The notes beneath the pieces were generated by a model that saw only the letters and a program-made list of their open reading frames with translations, had not been told where the DNA came from and did not search any database. This document shows, piece by piece, positions 26,704 to 35,496 of a stretch of 64,000 bases of DNA (the stretch's first letter is position 1; each line of letters opens with the position of its first letter). This DNA comes from Candidatus Tepidiaquacellales bacterium UBA2330. GTDB lineage: Bacteria; Bacteroidota; Ignavibacteria; Tepidaquicellales; Tepidaquicellaceae. The stretch spans positions 54,288 to 118,287 of the forward strand of contig DDUU01000059.1 in the NCBI GenBank assembly GCA_002344965.1, given 5' to 3'. The position numbers and the translations under genes were made by a program.

Positions 26704-29142
26704 TTATTTGAGTAGGATCATCTTCCTCACCTGTTCAAATTCCCCTGCTTTTATTTTATAGTAGTATACTCCGCTTGCAAAATCAGAACCGCTGAAAGTT
26801 ACGGAATACCTGCCGGCTGTTTTGAATTCGTTTACAAGAGTCTTTACTTCTCTTCCGACCATATCATAAATTTTTATATAAACCTGAACATCTTTCGGCA
26901 GATCGAATTTTATGTTTGTAGACGGATTGAAAGGATTTGGATAATTAGAATACAACTTATACTCTCTCGGTATATCTGTTTGTGAATTAATATTATCCTC
27001 TTCCTCTTCATGACATTCTGCGCATCCGTCAGAAATATGTAATCCAACTCCCATGTCAAAGTCTGAACGGACTGAAGTATCCTGATATTTATCAACTGCC
27101 TGAATTTTATATCTAACCGGATACTCAGTAGTATTTCCCATCCCCGGCCAGCCGCTGCCAACAGCATATATTGTTGTGTCAATATAACTTGGAGCAGTTC
27201 CCGAATCGATCTCAACTATATTATGCAATGTATAATTTACCGGTACAACACTCATACCTGCCGAAGTCGCTCTCCATATTTTATATTTCTTTTTATTATT
27301 ACTTGTGATAAGCATATCCGGCTCCCTGTTATGATTCCAGGTTAATATTGGTCTCATAATATTCTCAGTTTCCACGTGATAATCTACAACCAAGCCCATA
27401 GGTTTTGAAGGAGGAGTGATCTGAAGAATAGAAGAATCCGTATGACCGCCTACTCCGTCTTTGTATACTTCAATACCGGCTATACCGTTTGTTAATGATT
27501 TATAATAAATAAATATTCCCGTTTTTGCATTACCATATGATTTAGTATTAGGATTTGAATATGGTGAAAAAACCTGATTGTATCCAATATTCCAGGAATC
27601 CCATCTGTCACCCCACATTTCTCTTGAAGTCCAAAGTTCATTGGAATTTGTATAAATTCTGTCAATTGCAGGGCCATTAAGAGCTTCATGTTTTCGACCA
27701 AAGCTGAACATTGGTACATTACTAGAACCAGCTGAAATACCATCAGCGTTATAATAACTATTTAAACCTCCGAAATCATTATTAACAATACCGGGTAATG
27801 AACTTCTCATTTTAACTAACACAGGACTTGTATTTGACCAGTCGGGATACTCATATCCGAAATTAGCCCAATCCCATAAACCGTCCGCACACTCTATATC
27901 TACCTGCCCGGAATAGTCTAAACCAATATTATTGCTGTGATAAATATAAATTCCCTTACCATAATCACCGGTATAAAGAAATGGATCCAATCGAGCAGTA
28001 TCTCCGAGCATATAGACATCCCATTTGGAAATTTTCCTTCTGTTTTCAATAAGAAAAAAATCTGTGCTTGTAATTGGCACCTTTAACATCTGAGGAAAAT
28101 CCGGAGATTGACCTGTACCGTTTCTTCCTGAAACATCCTTTATTGAATATGAGCCGGATTGATTAAAGTTAACAGTCAAAGTATCTAATAACCCCAGTTT
28201 GTATCTTTCATAACCGGACATAAATAAATCATTTATACTCATACCGCCATTAGATGTCATTATACCGGAAGATGAGTGAATATTTCCAAATAAATAGTGC
28301 CCATATTCATGTATTGCTATTCCCATTGATCTGTAAAACCCTAATGGTCCCGAAACATTAGTTCCTTTAACTACAAATCCGGAACCATATTTATTTCTGG
28401 CATTCCCGACTTTGACTGTATCATTATTGTTTGCAAATAAAATAAAATCGGAAGGACCCATTAATGGAACATAACCCGGATATCCTACAGCGCCTATAAA
28501 ATCCTGACCGATAACCTTACGGAAAAATAGTCCCATCATATCGAGATATTTATCTCTTTCATATACGTAATTATTGTTCGAATCATTTCTCGACCATTGG
28601 TCAAACTTCAACCATTGAATTGTAGTATCGGCTTTCAATCTTGAATAAATTTCTACAAGAAGTGTGTCATATCCTTTAGTCATGTTTTGATAATGAGACC
28701 AATTGTGATAGGTAATTAAATGTCTTGCTTCTCCTGTAACATGAAGTGCGCCTTTGCTGATTTCCTGATAATAATCAGATAAGGATGAGTCTCTGTAATT
28801 TTCCCAAAAATTAACGGTGTTATTTTTATCTTTTACTAAAAATTTATTCATATAAACAGGAGGATCGCCTACGGGCCACTCATCGGATGATGCAGTATCA
28901 TCAAGAAATTGTATAAAGACAAAAAGCTTATTGAAAGTTGCATTTGAATTAGAAGGGTTTCCGTTATCAAGGTCCGTTCTGTGAGGTTTTAAATATCCGC
29001 CAAAGAAATTATTTGGAACAGGCGGTCCGTTAGGAAAATCCTGTGTGCCGCATTCATCCTGTGAAAAAACATTTATCGGCGGAAATGAAAAACAAATAAG
29101 AAAGAATAGAAATATATAAGGATTTTTTAATTGAGTTTTCAT
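26704..29142 (-). CDS. secreted M6-like zinc metalloprotease with T9SS sorting domain
   Basis: An 812-residue exported protein with a signal peptide (FLFFLICFSFPPINVFSQ). The zinc motif HEYGHYL lies at residues 278-284 in a context (AIHEYGHYLFGNIHSSSG) like immune-inhibitor-A/M6 peptidases, including the upstream YYQEISKGALHVTGEA segment typical of M6 catalytic domains. A fibronectin-like region (WNHNREPDM...YKIWRAT) follows. At 707-711 there is CAECH, a haem-type CxxCH string, just before the C-terminal domain (YSNYPNPFNPSTNIKF ... KMILLK), which is a T9SS type A sorting signal. It is predicted to be a surface or released protease. It is alone between 5' and 3' gaps of about 170 and 225 bases, so it is probably monocistronic. 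Confidence 0.85.
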   Translation of the reverse strand: MKTQLKNPYIFLFFLICFSFPPINVFSQDECGTQDFPNGPPVPNNFFGGYLKPHRTDLDNGNPSNSNATFNKLFVFIQFLDDTASSDEWPVGDPPVYMNKFLVKDKNNTVNFWENYRDSSLSDYYQEISKGALHVTGEARHLITYHNWSHYQNMTKGYDTLLVEIYSRLKADTTIQWLKFDQWSRNDSNNNYVYERDKYLDMMGLFFRKVIGQDFIGAVGYPGYVPLMGPSDFILFANNNDTVKVGNARNKYGSGFVVKGTNVSGPLGFYRSMGIAIHEYGHYLFGNIHSSSGIMTSNGGMSINDLFMSGYERYKLGLLDTLTVNFNQSGSYSIKDVSGRNGTGQSPDFPQMLKVPITSTDFFLIENRRKISKWDVYMLGDTARLDPFLYTGDYGKGIYIYHSNNIGLDYSGQVDIECADGLWDWANFGYEYPDWSNTSPVLVKMRSSLPGIVNNDFGGLNSYYNADGISAGSSNVPMFSFGRKHEALNGPAIDRIYTNSNELWTSREMWGDRWDSWNIGYNQVFSPYSNPNTKSYGNAKTGIFIYYKSLTNGIAGIEVYKDGVGGHTDSSILQITPPSKPMGLVVDYHVETENIMRPILTWNHNREPDMLITSNNKKKYKIWRATSAGMSVVPVNYTLHNIVEIDSGTAPSYIDTTIYAVGSGWPGMGNTTEYPVRYKIQAVDKYQDTSVRSDFDMGVGLHISDGCAECHEEEEDNINSQTDIPREYKLYSNYPNPFNPSTNIKFDLPKDVQVYIKIYDMVGREVKTLVNEFKTAGRYSVTFSGSDFASGVYYYKIKAGEFEQVRKMILLK

Positions 29143-29313
29143 AACTTGATTAAAATTAAAAGTCCGATAAAATGAAAGAGGAGCAGATGCAGATATGATC
29201 TGTTTACATTTATTTTGCTCGTCCGCAAATTATATGTGCTGCCCTCTTTCTGTTATTTAAACATAGAGTACAAAAAATAACACGGAGCTCTTATCATACT
29301 TATACCAATAAAA

Positions 29314-30534
29314 TCATTTTATAAATAAGAATTTTTTAACAATAACTTCTTCACCTGTTAATCTGTAGAAATAAATTCCTGTTGAAAGTTTGTCTGCATT
29401 ATAAGACACTTCGTATTTACCAATTGAAATTTCACTGTCAAAAATCTCATCAACTTTTTGACCTAAATTATTAATAACATCCAAGCTATATCTGCCCTGC
29501 TTTCTGATTGAAAATGCAATTTTTGTGGTTGAGTTAAAAGGGTTAGGATAATTTTGAAATAAACTGAAATCATCAGGGCTAATGAAAGAAATAGGTTGTA
29601 TAAAACTTATGCCTCCGTTAGTAGTATGCCAGATTCTTCCGGCATTTCCGCATGTCCAGGCAAGACTGTCATTAAACGAATAAATACTATAAACTACTCC
29701 TGTTAGAAATTGCTGTATCCAGTTTCTTCCACCGTTTGTAGTTTTATAAACCGGTGATTGTGTTCCCGCCCATCCTGTATTCTCATTGCAGAATTCAATA
29801 CTGGTTACATCAATATTCAAAGGAGAAACTCTTCCAACACTATCCCAGCTTACACCAAAATTTGTAGTCTTATAAAACGCTCTTGTACTGGAAGTAAATC
29901 CGGTATTTCCATTTATAAAAGACACTCTGTAAAAATCCCCGTTTTGTACTATCGAATAAGAACTCCAGTTTAATCCTCCGTTTGTAGTTCTGTAAATATA
30001 TGATAATCCTCCCACTCCTACACCGTTAAGACTGTCTTTAAAATACATGTCTTCAGGGTAACCGGAAAATGGAACTGAAGTAATTGTTTGTCCTCCGTCA
30101 GTTGTTCTTCTTACACCATGCTCCGGACTGTCGAAATTTCCAATCCAGCCTGTATTATAATTTATGAAATAAACACATGTATAATTTCCATCTCCCTGCA
30201 TTCCGCTTTGTATTTTTATCCATGTAGTGCCTCCGTTTGTAGTCTTTACAATAGTTCTGTAAAATCCAACTGAATAGACTACATTCGAATCAACCGGATG
30301 AATTCCAAACAGCGGTTCGAATGTTACTCCGAATCCCTGCTGAATCCAGTTTTCACCGCCGTTTGTTGTTTTGATAATATAACCGCCGTCTCCGCATGAC
30401 CATCCTGTTTTATCATTTATAAATTCAATATCATACAAAGGATTCGTTGTCCCGCTCTGCTGAGTGAACCATTGAGCTTCTGAATCTAAAAATGAAATTA
30501 AAAATAAGAATAGAATTAAAAATATTTTTTTCAT
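29314..30534 (-). CDS. secreted YCF48/BNR-type beta-propeller with T9SS sorting domain, copy 1
   Basis: A 406-residue exported protein. The signal peptide is MKKIFLILFLFLISFLDSEAQ. Six or so repeats of the pattern TTNGGxxWxxQ...DxxxGWxxG make a YCF48/photosynthesis-system-II-assembly-like or BNR-type propeller, for example TTNGGENWIQQ, TTNGGTTWIKI and TTNGGRNWIQQ. It ends in a T9SS domain (QNYPNPFNSTTKIAFS ... KKFLFIK). Such proteins are common in Ignavibacteria and their ligand is usually unknown; a binding or scaffold role at the cell surface is likely. A paralogue lies 90 bases upstream, and the two share an almost identical central block. The gap downstream to the protease gene (29143-29313) holds no gene. 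Confidence 0.82.
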   Translation of the reverse strand: MKKIFLILFLFLISFLDSEAQWFTQQSGTTNPLYDIEFINDKTGWSCGDGGYIIKTTNGGENWIQQGFGVTFEPLFGIHPVDSNVVYSVGFYRTIVKTTNGGTTWIKIQSGMQGDGNYTCVYFINYNTGWIGNFDSPEHGVRRTTDGGQTITSVPFSGYPEDMYFKDSLNGVGVGGLSYIYRTTNGGLNWSSYSIVQNGDFYRVSFINGNTGFTSSTRAFYKTTNFGVSWDSVGRVSPLNIDVTSIEFCNENTGWAGTQSPVYKTTNGGRNWIQQFLTGVVYSIYSFNDSLAWTCGNAGRIWHTTNGGISFIQPISFISPDDFSLFQNYPNPFNSTTKIAFSIRKQGRYSLDVINNLGQKVDEIFDSEISIGKYEVSYNADKLSTGIYFYRLTGEEVIVKKFLFIK

Positions 30535-30611
30535 ATACGCTTCTTTAAAGATTTTTTTAAATTTGCTTTAAGATATTTATGTTTGGAGCGGGATTATATG
30601 ACGCTCTTATC

Positions 30612-30629
30612 ATTATTATTATTATTATT
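30612..30629. repeat. (ATT)6 microsatellite at the 3' end of a propeller gene
   Basis: Six ATT units run across the stop codon of the - strand gene that ends at 30625. Unit-number change here would alter only the stop region and the 3' untranslated sequence, so the effect is probably small. Confidence 0.8.
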
Positions 30630-31848
30630 TTATCAATATAAGCTTTTTTGTTTCACTTATATAATTTCCTGACAATCTGTAAAAATAAATTCCGGAGCTT
30701 AATTCTTTGCCGTCAAATTTAAGTTCATACTGACCTGTATTTAATTCGCCATTAAAAATTGTTTCTATTTTCTTACCCGCAGTATTAAAAATATCCATTT
30801 CGTATATTCCATTCTTACTAATATCAATTTTTATTTTTGTTTGACCGTTAAAAGGGTTTGGATAGTTTTGATATAATTTAAAAATTGAAGGAACGGAATT
30901 TGAAATGTTGTGTAAATTACTTATGCCTCCGTTAGAAGTATGCCAGATTCTTCCTGCATTTCCGCATGTCCAGACAAGACTGTCATTAAACGAATAAATA
31001 CTATAGACTACTCCTGTTAAAAATTGCTGTACCCAGTTTCTTCCCCCGTTTGTTGTTTTATAAACCGGCGACTGCGTTCCTGCCCATCCGGTATTCTCAT
31101 TGCAGAATTCAATACTGGTTACATCAATATTCAAAGGAGAAACTCTTCCAATACTATCCCAGCTTACACCGAAATTTGTAGTCTTATAAAACGCCCTTGT
31201 ACTAGAAGTAAATCCGGTATTACCATTTATAAAAGACACTCTGTAAAAATCTCCATTCTGAACTATAGAATACGAACTCCAGTTTAATCCGCCGTCTGTT
31301 GTTCTGTAAATGTATGATAATCCTCCTACCCCTAAACCGTTCAAACTATCTTTAAAATATAAATCTTGAGGTATTCCTGTCGTTTGTCCGAATATAAAAT
31401 TATTTCCACCATCAGTTGTTTTTTTAATTCCTACAATACCGCTTCCTAAATTTACTCCTGCCCAACCCGTATTTTGATTAATAAAATATAGTGAATAATA
31501 GTCACCTTCACTCGGATTTCCATTTTCTATAATTGACCAGTTTTCTCCGCCATTTGTAGATTTAATAAATGTTCGAAAAAAACCTACGGCATATATAACA
31601 TTTGAATCAACGGGAAAGATTGCGGAGTAAGGTTTAAAAGGGGCATCATTTAAATTGTTTGCCCAGTTTATCCCACCGTTTGTTGTCTTCAGAATTATTC
31701 CGTCTCCACAACTCCATCCGGTGTTTTTATTTATGAATTCGATATCATACAATGCATTGGTAGTTCCGCTTTGCTGTGTGTACCACTGCGCTTCTGAATT
31801 TTGAATTGTAAATAAATATAATAATAGAAATAAAATTATTTTTTCCAT
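30625..31848 (-). CDS. secreted YCF48/BNR-type beta-propeller with T9SS sorting domain, copy 2
   Basis: A 407-residue paralogue of the gene just downstream. The signal peptide is MEKIILFLLLYLFTIQNSEAQ. It has the same series of TTNGGxxW propeller repeats and a T9SS domain (QNYPNPFNGQTKIKID ... KKLILIK). The middle of the protein, from LNGLGVGGLSYIYRTT to CGNAGRIWHT, is nearly identical to copy 1, whereas the first third and the sorting domain have clearly diverged. This mosaic fits a tandem duplication with later exchange in the core. The upstream DNA (an AAAGATTTTTT-AAATTT run, then GATATTTxxGTTTGGxGCGGGA) is also shared with copy 1 and may contain the common promoter. Ligand unknown. Confidence 0.82.
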   Translation of the reverse strand: MEKIILFLLLYLFTIQNSEAQWYTQQSGTTNALYDIEFINKNTGWSCGDGIILKTTNGGINWANNLNDAPFKPYSAIFPVDSNVIYAVGFFRTFIKSTNGGENWSIIENGNPSEGDYYSLYFINQNTGWAGVNLGSGIVGIKKTTDGGNNFIFGQTTGIPQDLYFKDSLNGLGVGGLSYIYRTTDGGLNWSSYSIVQNGDFYRVSFINGNTGFTSSTRAFYKTTNFGVSWDSIGRVSPLNIDVTSIEFCNENTGWAGTQSPVYKTTNGGRNWVQQFLTGVVYSIYSFNDSLVWTCGNAGRIWHTSNGGISNLHNISNSVPSIFKLYQNYPNPFNGQTKIKIDISKNGIYEMDIFNTAGKKIETIFNGELNTGQYELKFDGKELSSGIYFYRLSGNYISETKKLILIK

Positions 31849-32219
31849 ACCCGCTTCTCTAAAGATTTTTTAAATTTACGTTAAGATATTTTCGTTTGGG
31901 GCGGGAATATCTTTTTTCGTTTTGCGTATTATTATTAAAAAAAAAAAAATAAATCAAGTTAAATTATTTTGAATTTTCTAATCGTGAGATAGATAGATCC
32001 GGCTGTAAGTATTGCGGTATAATTATCTTTTATTCTATTATGAAAACTGACAGGGCGCATGCGAAAAGCGCTGTTGTGTACGGAAGTTACATTAAAAAAA
32101 ATCCCGTAAAGAATTTTTCTCTGAGTGACATAATATTTATAATACTATTTTTTTGTAATTTGTAATTAATATTATAGAAACTTAATGTCAGTTTAAATAT
32201 TTTGAACTAATCTAATTAT
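31849..32219. other. 371-bp gene-free divergent region
   Basis: This lies between a - strand propeller gene and a + strand glycosidase gene, so it should hold two promoters. Visible items are the GTTTGGGGCGGGA element shared with the propeller paralogue (about 31895-31907), an A12 homopolymer near 31938-31949, and the repeat copy C. No open frame of interest was found. Confidence 0.6.
32095..32165. repeat. ATCCCG box plus TTTGTAA heptads (copy C)
   Basis: A-tract, ATCCCGTAAAGAATTT, about 35 AT-rich bases and two perfect TTTGTAA units (32152-32158, 32159-32165). It ends 54 bases before the GH5 start codon. Its first half matches copy B closely. Confidence 0.65.
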
Positions 32220-33293
32220 ATGTTTCAAAATTACATCACTTCTTCTGACGGAAAATTCTTTGACGGAAAATCCGAATTCCGTTTTATCGGCTGCAATATG
32301 TATGAACTTGCGAATGTTGACTCAGTCACTTCAGAGAAAATGCTCACATCCGCCAGGCAGCAGGGCTTTGACGTGATCAGATTCTGGGCTTTCGGAAATG
32401 TGAACAGTAATAAATTATCAGCTCTGTGTGATATTGCAGAGAGACTTGATCTGAGGCTTATACCTGTTCTGTCAGACAGCTGGGGCTATCTTCAGAAAGA
32501 AAAAATAGATGACAGCTGGTATTCAGAAGGATTCAGGAATTCATATCTTCCTAAGATATCTGAAAAAACATCTTATCTTTCTGACAGAAAGGAAATTCTT
32601 TTTTGGGAGCTTATGAATGAACCGGCAGTCAGCGACATTCAAAACCTAATTTACTTTGTAAAAACTGTTACAGCGGAGATCAGAAAATTAAATCAGAATC
32701 ATCTCATATCTATAGGGACGATCGGTGGAGTCGGTGATAAATTCGGCAATGAATTTTCAAGATTTAATTCTTCACTGTTTGAAATACTTTATTCACTTCC
32801 TGAACTGAATGCAGTTTCGATTCATGATTACAGCTTTAACTCAACTATAGCCGAGCGCTTTGACATTTATCAAAGGTTTAAAGGCAACGAAGCAAACTCA
32901 AAAATTCTCGGCAGTCTCGATAAGCTCTTAAATACTATTCCTTCGGCATTTGATAAGTTTACTCTTAAGTATTTTAAGGAAACCTATGACCTGCCTCTGA
33001 CGCTCAGAAGCGTCTGGCAAAGTTACATTATTAAAAATTTAAGAAGCGCAAAAAAGCTGAATAAACCTGTATATATCGGAGAGATCGGGTTTAAAAAGAA
33101 TATGGGCGGTTACCGTAAGATCATTATCGAAAGGGAATTTAAAAAATACATTAAGTCCGGAGTCAGCGGGATTTTACTATGGTCATTTGAATCTGAAGGC
33201 AGATCAAAGGATGGTCACGATTACGGCTTTGATGAAAGTGATGACTTAAAAGAAACAATTAATGCAGTAAAAATTTATATGGATCAGTTTTGA
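32220..33293 (+). CDS. GH5-like glycoside hydrolase (beta-mannanase/cellulase type)
   Basis: A 357-residue TIM-barrel glycosidase. The N-terminus (GKFFDGKSEFRFIGCNMYEL, then GFDVIRFWAFG) is typical of GH5 mannanase-like enzymes. The acid/base is Glu134 in ELMNEPAVSD, and the nucleophile is Glu288 in PVYIGEIGFKK at the end of the next conserved strand. A terminal LLWSFESEGRSKDGHDYGF matches the family's substrate-binding Trp strand. No signal peptide or sorting domain is present, so it is probably cytoplasmic and may act on imported oligosaccharides or on internally made glycans. Substrate specificity (mannan, glucan or other) cannot be decided. It is a lone + strand gene, 19 bases from the convergent pyrG. 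Confidence 0.82.
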   Translation: MFQNYITSSDGKFFDGKSEFRFIGCNMYELANVDSVTSEKMLTSARQQGFDVIRFWAFGNVNSNKLSALCDIAERLDLRLIPVLSDSWGYLQKEKIDDSWYSEGFRNSYLPKISEKTSYLSDRKEILFWELMNEPAVSDIQNLIYFVKTVTAEIRKLNQNHLISIGTIGGVGDKFGNEFSRFNSSLFEILYSLPELNAVSIHDYSFNSTIAERFDIYQRFKGNEANSKILGSLDKLLNTIPSAFDKFTLKYFKETYDLPLTLRSVWQSYIIKNLRSAKKLNKPVYIGEIGFKKNMGGYRKIIIEREFKKYIKSGVSGILLWSFESEGRSKDGHDYGFDESDDLKETINAVKIYMDQF

Positions 33294-33312
33294 TCCTGTG
33301 ATCAGAATCATT

Positions 33313-34941
33313 CTAAACTTTTTTAGAATTTTTATAATTTATACATGCCTTTACAAACTCTCTGAAGAGAGGATGCGGGTTTATAATACGGGACTTTAAT
33401 TCAGGATGAAACTGGCTCGCTATAAAAAAAGGATGCTTCTTCTGTGAAAGTTCTATTATCTCTACCAAAGTGCTGTCCGGAGATAATCCCGAAAGTATTA
33501 TTCCGTTGTCTGAAAGAATTTTTCTGTAATTATTATTAACTTCATATCTGTGTCTGTGTCTTTCGGATATTGTTTCTTTCTTATAACAATTATAAGCCAG
33601 TGAATTCTTTTCAATCACGCAGGGATAAGATCCAAGACGCATTGAACCGCCTTTTACACTCACTGTTTTTTGATACTCCATTATATCTATTACATTATGT
33701 TTGCTCTTTCTGAATTCAGTGGAGTTTGCATTTGCAAGTCCGCATACATTTCTCGCAAATTCAATCACAGCGCATTGAAGTCCGAGACAGATACCGAGGA
33801 AAGGAATTTTCTTCTCACGTATATATTTTATCGCTTTTATTTTTCCCTCCACTCCCCTTTCTCCGAATCCCGGACACACAAGCAGCCCGTTTATGTTTGA
33901 TAGTATTCTTGATACATTCGCATTCTTTTTTTCTAGCTCTTCGGAATTGATCCATTTAAGATCAACTTTAACTTCGTTATATGCGCCGGCGTGAATAAAC
34001 GATTCAAGAATGCTTTTGTATGCGTCAGGTATGATATTATACTTACCGCAAATCCCGATGGTAACTTCCTTTTTCGGATTTAAAATTTTTCCGACTACTT
34101 TATTATAGTTTGCAAGTTTTGGCTCTGAGGATTTTAAATTTAATTTTCTTAATACAACTTCATCAAATTTTTCTTTTTTCAGATTCAGAGGTACTTCATA
34201 AATTGAGTCGGCGTCAAGCGCCTGCAGTACATATCCCTGCTCTATGTTACAGAAGAGTCCGATTTTATCCCGCATCTCTTTCGAAAGATTCATTTCGCTT
34301 CTGCACAATAGTATGTCCGGCTGAATACCGATTTCCAGCAGCGTCTTTACCGAATGCTGTGTCGGTTTTGTCTTTAACTCACCCGCTGATTTTATAAACG
34401 GAACAAGAGTTAAATGAATGCTTAAAGTATTATGCTTTCCGACATCAAACATTATCTGCCTCATGGCTTCAAGGAAAGGCAAAGACTCAATGTCACCGAC
34501 CGTTCCGCCGATTTCAGATATTATCACATCGTATTTATTTTTTGATTCGAGCAGACGGATGCGTCTTTTGATCTCATCAGTGATATGCGGAATGACCTGA
34601 ACAGTCGCCCCGAGATAATCGCCTCTTCTTTCTTTTGTAATAACTTCATTGTAGATCTGTCCGGTTGTCATATTATTCGAACGCGACATATTCTCATCCA
34701 GAAATCTCTCATAATGACCGAGATCAAGATCGGTTTCAGCGCCGTCCTCAGTTACGAAAACCTCTCCGTGCTGTGTCGGCGACATCGTGCCGGGATCTAC
34801 ATTTATATAAGGATCAAGTTTCTGAATTGTAACCTTCAGACCTCTTGACTTCAGCAGCAATCCAAGTGAAGCCGCAGCAATTCCCTTTCCGAGCGATGAT
34901 ACAACTCCGCCAGTAAGGAATACATATTTTGTCTGATGCAA
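33313..34941 (-). CDS. pyrG: CTP synthase
   Basis: A 542-residue full-length CTP synthase converting UTP, ATP and glutamine to CTP. The synthetase domain opens KYVFLTGGVVSSLGKGIAAA (P-loop-like) and holds KLDPYINVDPGTMSP. The glutaminase half has the nucleophile elbow FLGICLGLQCAV and the catalytic His-x-Glu in QFHPELKSR. It is the last gene of the - strand run plsC-gatC-kdsB-GNAT-pyrG, 44 bases after the GNAT gene. The pairing with kdsB makes sense, since KdsB consumes CTP. The convergent GH5 gene ends 19 bases away; no clear hairpin separates them. Confidence 0.98.
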   Translation of the reverse strand: MHQTKYVFLTGGVVSSLGKGIAAASLGLLLKSRGLKVTIQKLDPYINVDPGTMSPTQHGEVFVTEDGAETDLDLGHYERFLDENMSRSNNMTTGQIYNEVITKERRGDYLGATVQVIPHITDEIKRRIRLLESKNKYDVIISEIGGTVGDIESLPFLEAMRQIMFDVGKHNTLSIHLTLVPFIKSAGELKTKPTQHSVKTLLEIGIQPDILLCRSEMNLSKEMRDKIGLFCNIEQGYVLQALDADSIYEVPLNLKKEKFDEVVLRKLNLKSSEPKLANYNKVVGKILNPKKEVTIGICGKYNIIPDAYKSILESFIHAGAYNEVKVDLKWINSEELEKKNANVSRILSNINGLLVCPGFGERGVEGKIKAIKYIREKKIPFLGICLGLQCAVIEFARNVCGLANANSTEFRKSKHNVIDIMEYQKTVSVKGGSMRLGSYPCVIEKNSLAYNCYKKETISERHRHRYEVNNNYRKILSDNGIILSGLSPDSTLVEIIELSQKKHPFFIASQFHPELKSRIINPHPLFREFVKACINYKNSKKV

Positions 34942-34985
34942 ATCCGTTTTATTTAATTTTCAAAATTATGTTATAAAAAATATTT

Positions 34986-35495
34986 TCAGTCCTCTTGCCG
35001 GTTGAATTCCGCTTTCTCAATCTTAAAAAGTTTTGTATTATAGGTTACTCCTAATCTTACCGCCTGTTCAGATTCCTTCTCATACCGAAATCCGCATTTA
35101 CTTAATACTCTCTCTGAAGCAGAATTTCCTTCAAACACTTCCGCCTTTATTGCCGGCAGATTTAATTTTTCAAATCCGTATTCAAGAATTTTTATTAATG
35201 CTTCCGAGCAGTATCCTTTGTTTCTCTGCAGTTCATCTATGTAAAATCCGACTTCCGCATAATCCACGCTCTTCAGCTTGAGTCCGATACCTCCGATAAA
35301 TTTACCGTCTTTCACAATCGCAAAATTCCTGTTAAGACTGTTCTTGTCATTTTTATATCCTCTTAAAAAATCATCTGCATCCTTTTCTGAATACGGAAAC
35401 GGCGGTGACAGCAGCCACTTTGCAGTTTCACGGTTATTTAAAACCCTGACCATGTCTTCTTTAAATTCTTCTTTGAATTCACTTATGATTAGCAA
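34986..35495 (-). CDS. GNAT N-acetyltransferase (RimJ/RimL-like)
   Basis: A 169-residue GNAT protein of the Acetyltransf_3 type: strand FAIVKDGKFIGGIGLKL, then YAEVGFYIDELQRNKGYCSEAL, which forms the acetyl-CoA pyrophosphate loop, and a C-terminal NSASERVLSKCGFRYEKE strand-helix typical of RimJ/RimL homologues. It could acetylate a protein N-terminus or a small molecule; the sequence does not say which. Its start is one base after the kdsB stop, so it is translationally close to kdsB within the plsC-gatC-kdsB-GNAT-pyrG run. It has no signal peptide. Confidence 0.88.
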   Translation of the reverse strand: MLIISEFKEEFKEDMVRVLNNRETAKWLLSPPFPYSEKDADDFLRGYKNDKNSLNRNFAIVKDGKFIGGIGLKLKSVDYAEVGFYIDELQRNKGYCSEALIKILEYGFEKLNLPAIKAEVFEGNSASERVLSKCGFRYEKESEQAVRLGVTYNTKLFKIEKAEFNRQED

Positions 35496-35496
35496 A

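Noticed and set aside
29160..29240. CAGAT-ATG-ATCTG inverted repeat upstream of the metalloprotease
   Set aside because: Five-base arms are too short to claim an operator in AT-rich DNA; no second copy was noticed.
34110..34397. A 95-codon + strand frame opposite pyrG
   Set aside because: Antisense to the strongly conserved CTP synthase, with no family features; several similar frames opposite pyrG and kdsB were dismissed for the same reason.
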